Positions 63,850 to 64,000 of a stretch of 64,000 nt of DNA are shown here, piece after piece. The notes under the pieces are model-generated. The model did not search any database. It saw only the letters and a program-made list of their open reading frames with translations, and was not told where the DNA came from. The translations under genes and the position numbers were made by a program. Each line of letters starts with the position of its first letter. The first letter of the stretch is position 1. Origin of the DNA: Debaryomyces hansenii CBS767 (taxonomy: Eukaryota > Ascomycota > Pichiomycetes > Serinales > Debaryomycetaceae); the NCBI RefSeq assembly GCF_000006445.2, contig NC_006044.2, positions 1 through 64,000 of the forward strand, in the 5' to 3' direction.

Positions 63850-64000
63850 ATGCCTGTAAATAACAATGCTTGTATACATACAGGGGCTCTTAAACGTGGA
63901 CAAAGCACTATAGTTAAGTCAATTCCTTATCCAAAGATCAATGATGATCAAATCTTGATCAAAGCTGTTGCATATGCAGCTAATCCTACTGATTGGAAGC
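63850..64000 (+). CDS. Medium-chain (zinc-type/enoyl) reductase, 3' end outside window
   Basis: The ATG at 63850 opens MPVNNNACIHTGALKRGQST, then IPYPKINDDQILIKAVAYAANPTDWK, the typical N-terminus of fungal MDR oxidoreductases related to ToxD and enoyl reductases. The frame is open to the end of the window (50 codons). Substrate and cofactor motifs lie beyond it. Confidence 0.8.
   Translation, partial: MPVNNNACIHTGALKRGQSTIVKSIPYPKINDDQILIKAVAYAANPTDWK

Noticed and set aside
1..64000. CRISPR arrays, bacterial operons or ribosome binding sites
   Set aside because: Introns, protein families and gene layout show a yeast nuclear chromosome; no regularly spaced repeats were seen.

Overview
The window looks like one end of a chromosome, or of a long contig, from an ascomycete yeast, most likely of the CUG-Ser clade and Debaryomyces-like. 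This rests on AT-rich DNA, single-exon genes with a few short introns (GTAAGT/GTATGT donors, TACTAAC or TATTAAC branch sites), families shared with Candida/Debaryomyces genomes, and the lack of bacterial features. Clade and genus are inference. In-frame CTG would read Ser there, while the translations I used read Leu. Bases 1-37 look like cloning-vector and BstXI-adaptor sequence, so the true DNA probably starts near base 38, inside a gene.

Region 1 (1-9.1 kb) is a decayed subtelomere-like zone. It holds a 5'-truncated nuclease-like/protein-kinase fusion gene, a C2H2-type zinc-finger gene followed by an in-frame nonsense-riddled tail and a second truncated copy, a secreted KR-processed cysteine-rich protein resembling killer-toxin precursors, LTR-like repeat fragments and unidentified coding relics.

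Region 2 (9.1-25.1 kb) alternates intact metabolic genes with dead copies: a bacterial-type metallo-beta-lactamase-fold hydrolase, an MCT-family transporter and a pseudogene of the same family, an NADP-dependent ADH6/7-like alcohol dehydrogenase, an aldo-keto reductase pseudogene, an L-asparaginase and a DUF1479 dioxygenase. Long intergenic stretches carry further repeat fragments.

Region 3 (25.4-37.0 kb) holds a Zn2Cys6 regulator with a 5' intron, a ferric/cupric reductase followed by a Ctr copper transporter, a small secreted peptide gene, a frameshifted secreted-protein gene, a 2OG-Fe(II) oxygenase and a spliced Dal5-type permease.

Region 4 (37.3-50.9 kb) is the most interesting. It is a probable sugar/polyol catabolic cluster: sugar transporter, secreted Sde182/nucleoside-hydrolase-like protein, xylose-reductase-like AKR, xylitol/arabinitol-type dehydrogenase, transketolase of the dihydroxyacetone-synthase type, dihydroxyacetone kinase (two frameshifts) and a Zn2Cys6 regulator with two introns. 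Four cluster promoters share CGGCTAA/CGGTTAA motifs, most densely between the dehydrogenase and the transketolase. The motif resembles the GGCTAA and CGGNTAA sites reported for the fungal pentose regulators XlnR and AraR.

Region 5 (51.2-64 kb) is mostly conserved core-type genes: an SDR, RQT4, a spliced CCCH protein, IME2, a spliced NRDE/TANGO2 gene, a lipid-droplet-hydrolase-like gene, a second Dal5-type permease, and a medium-chain reductase gene cut by the window end and preceded by the 3' relic of what may be a related gene.
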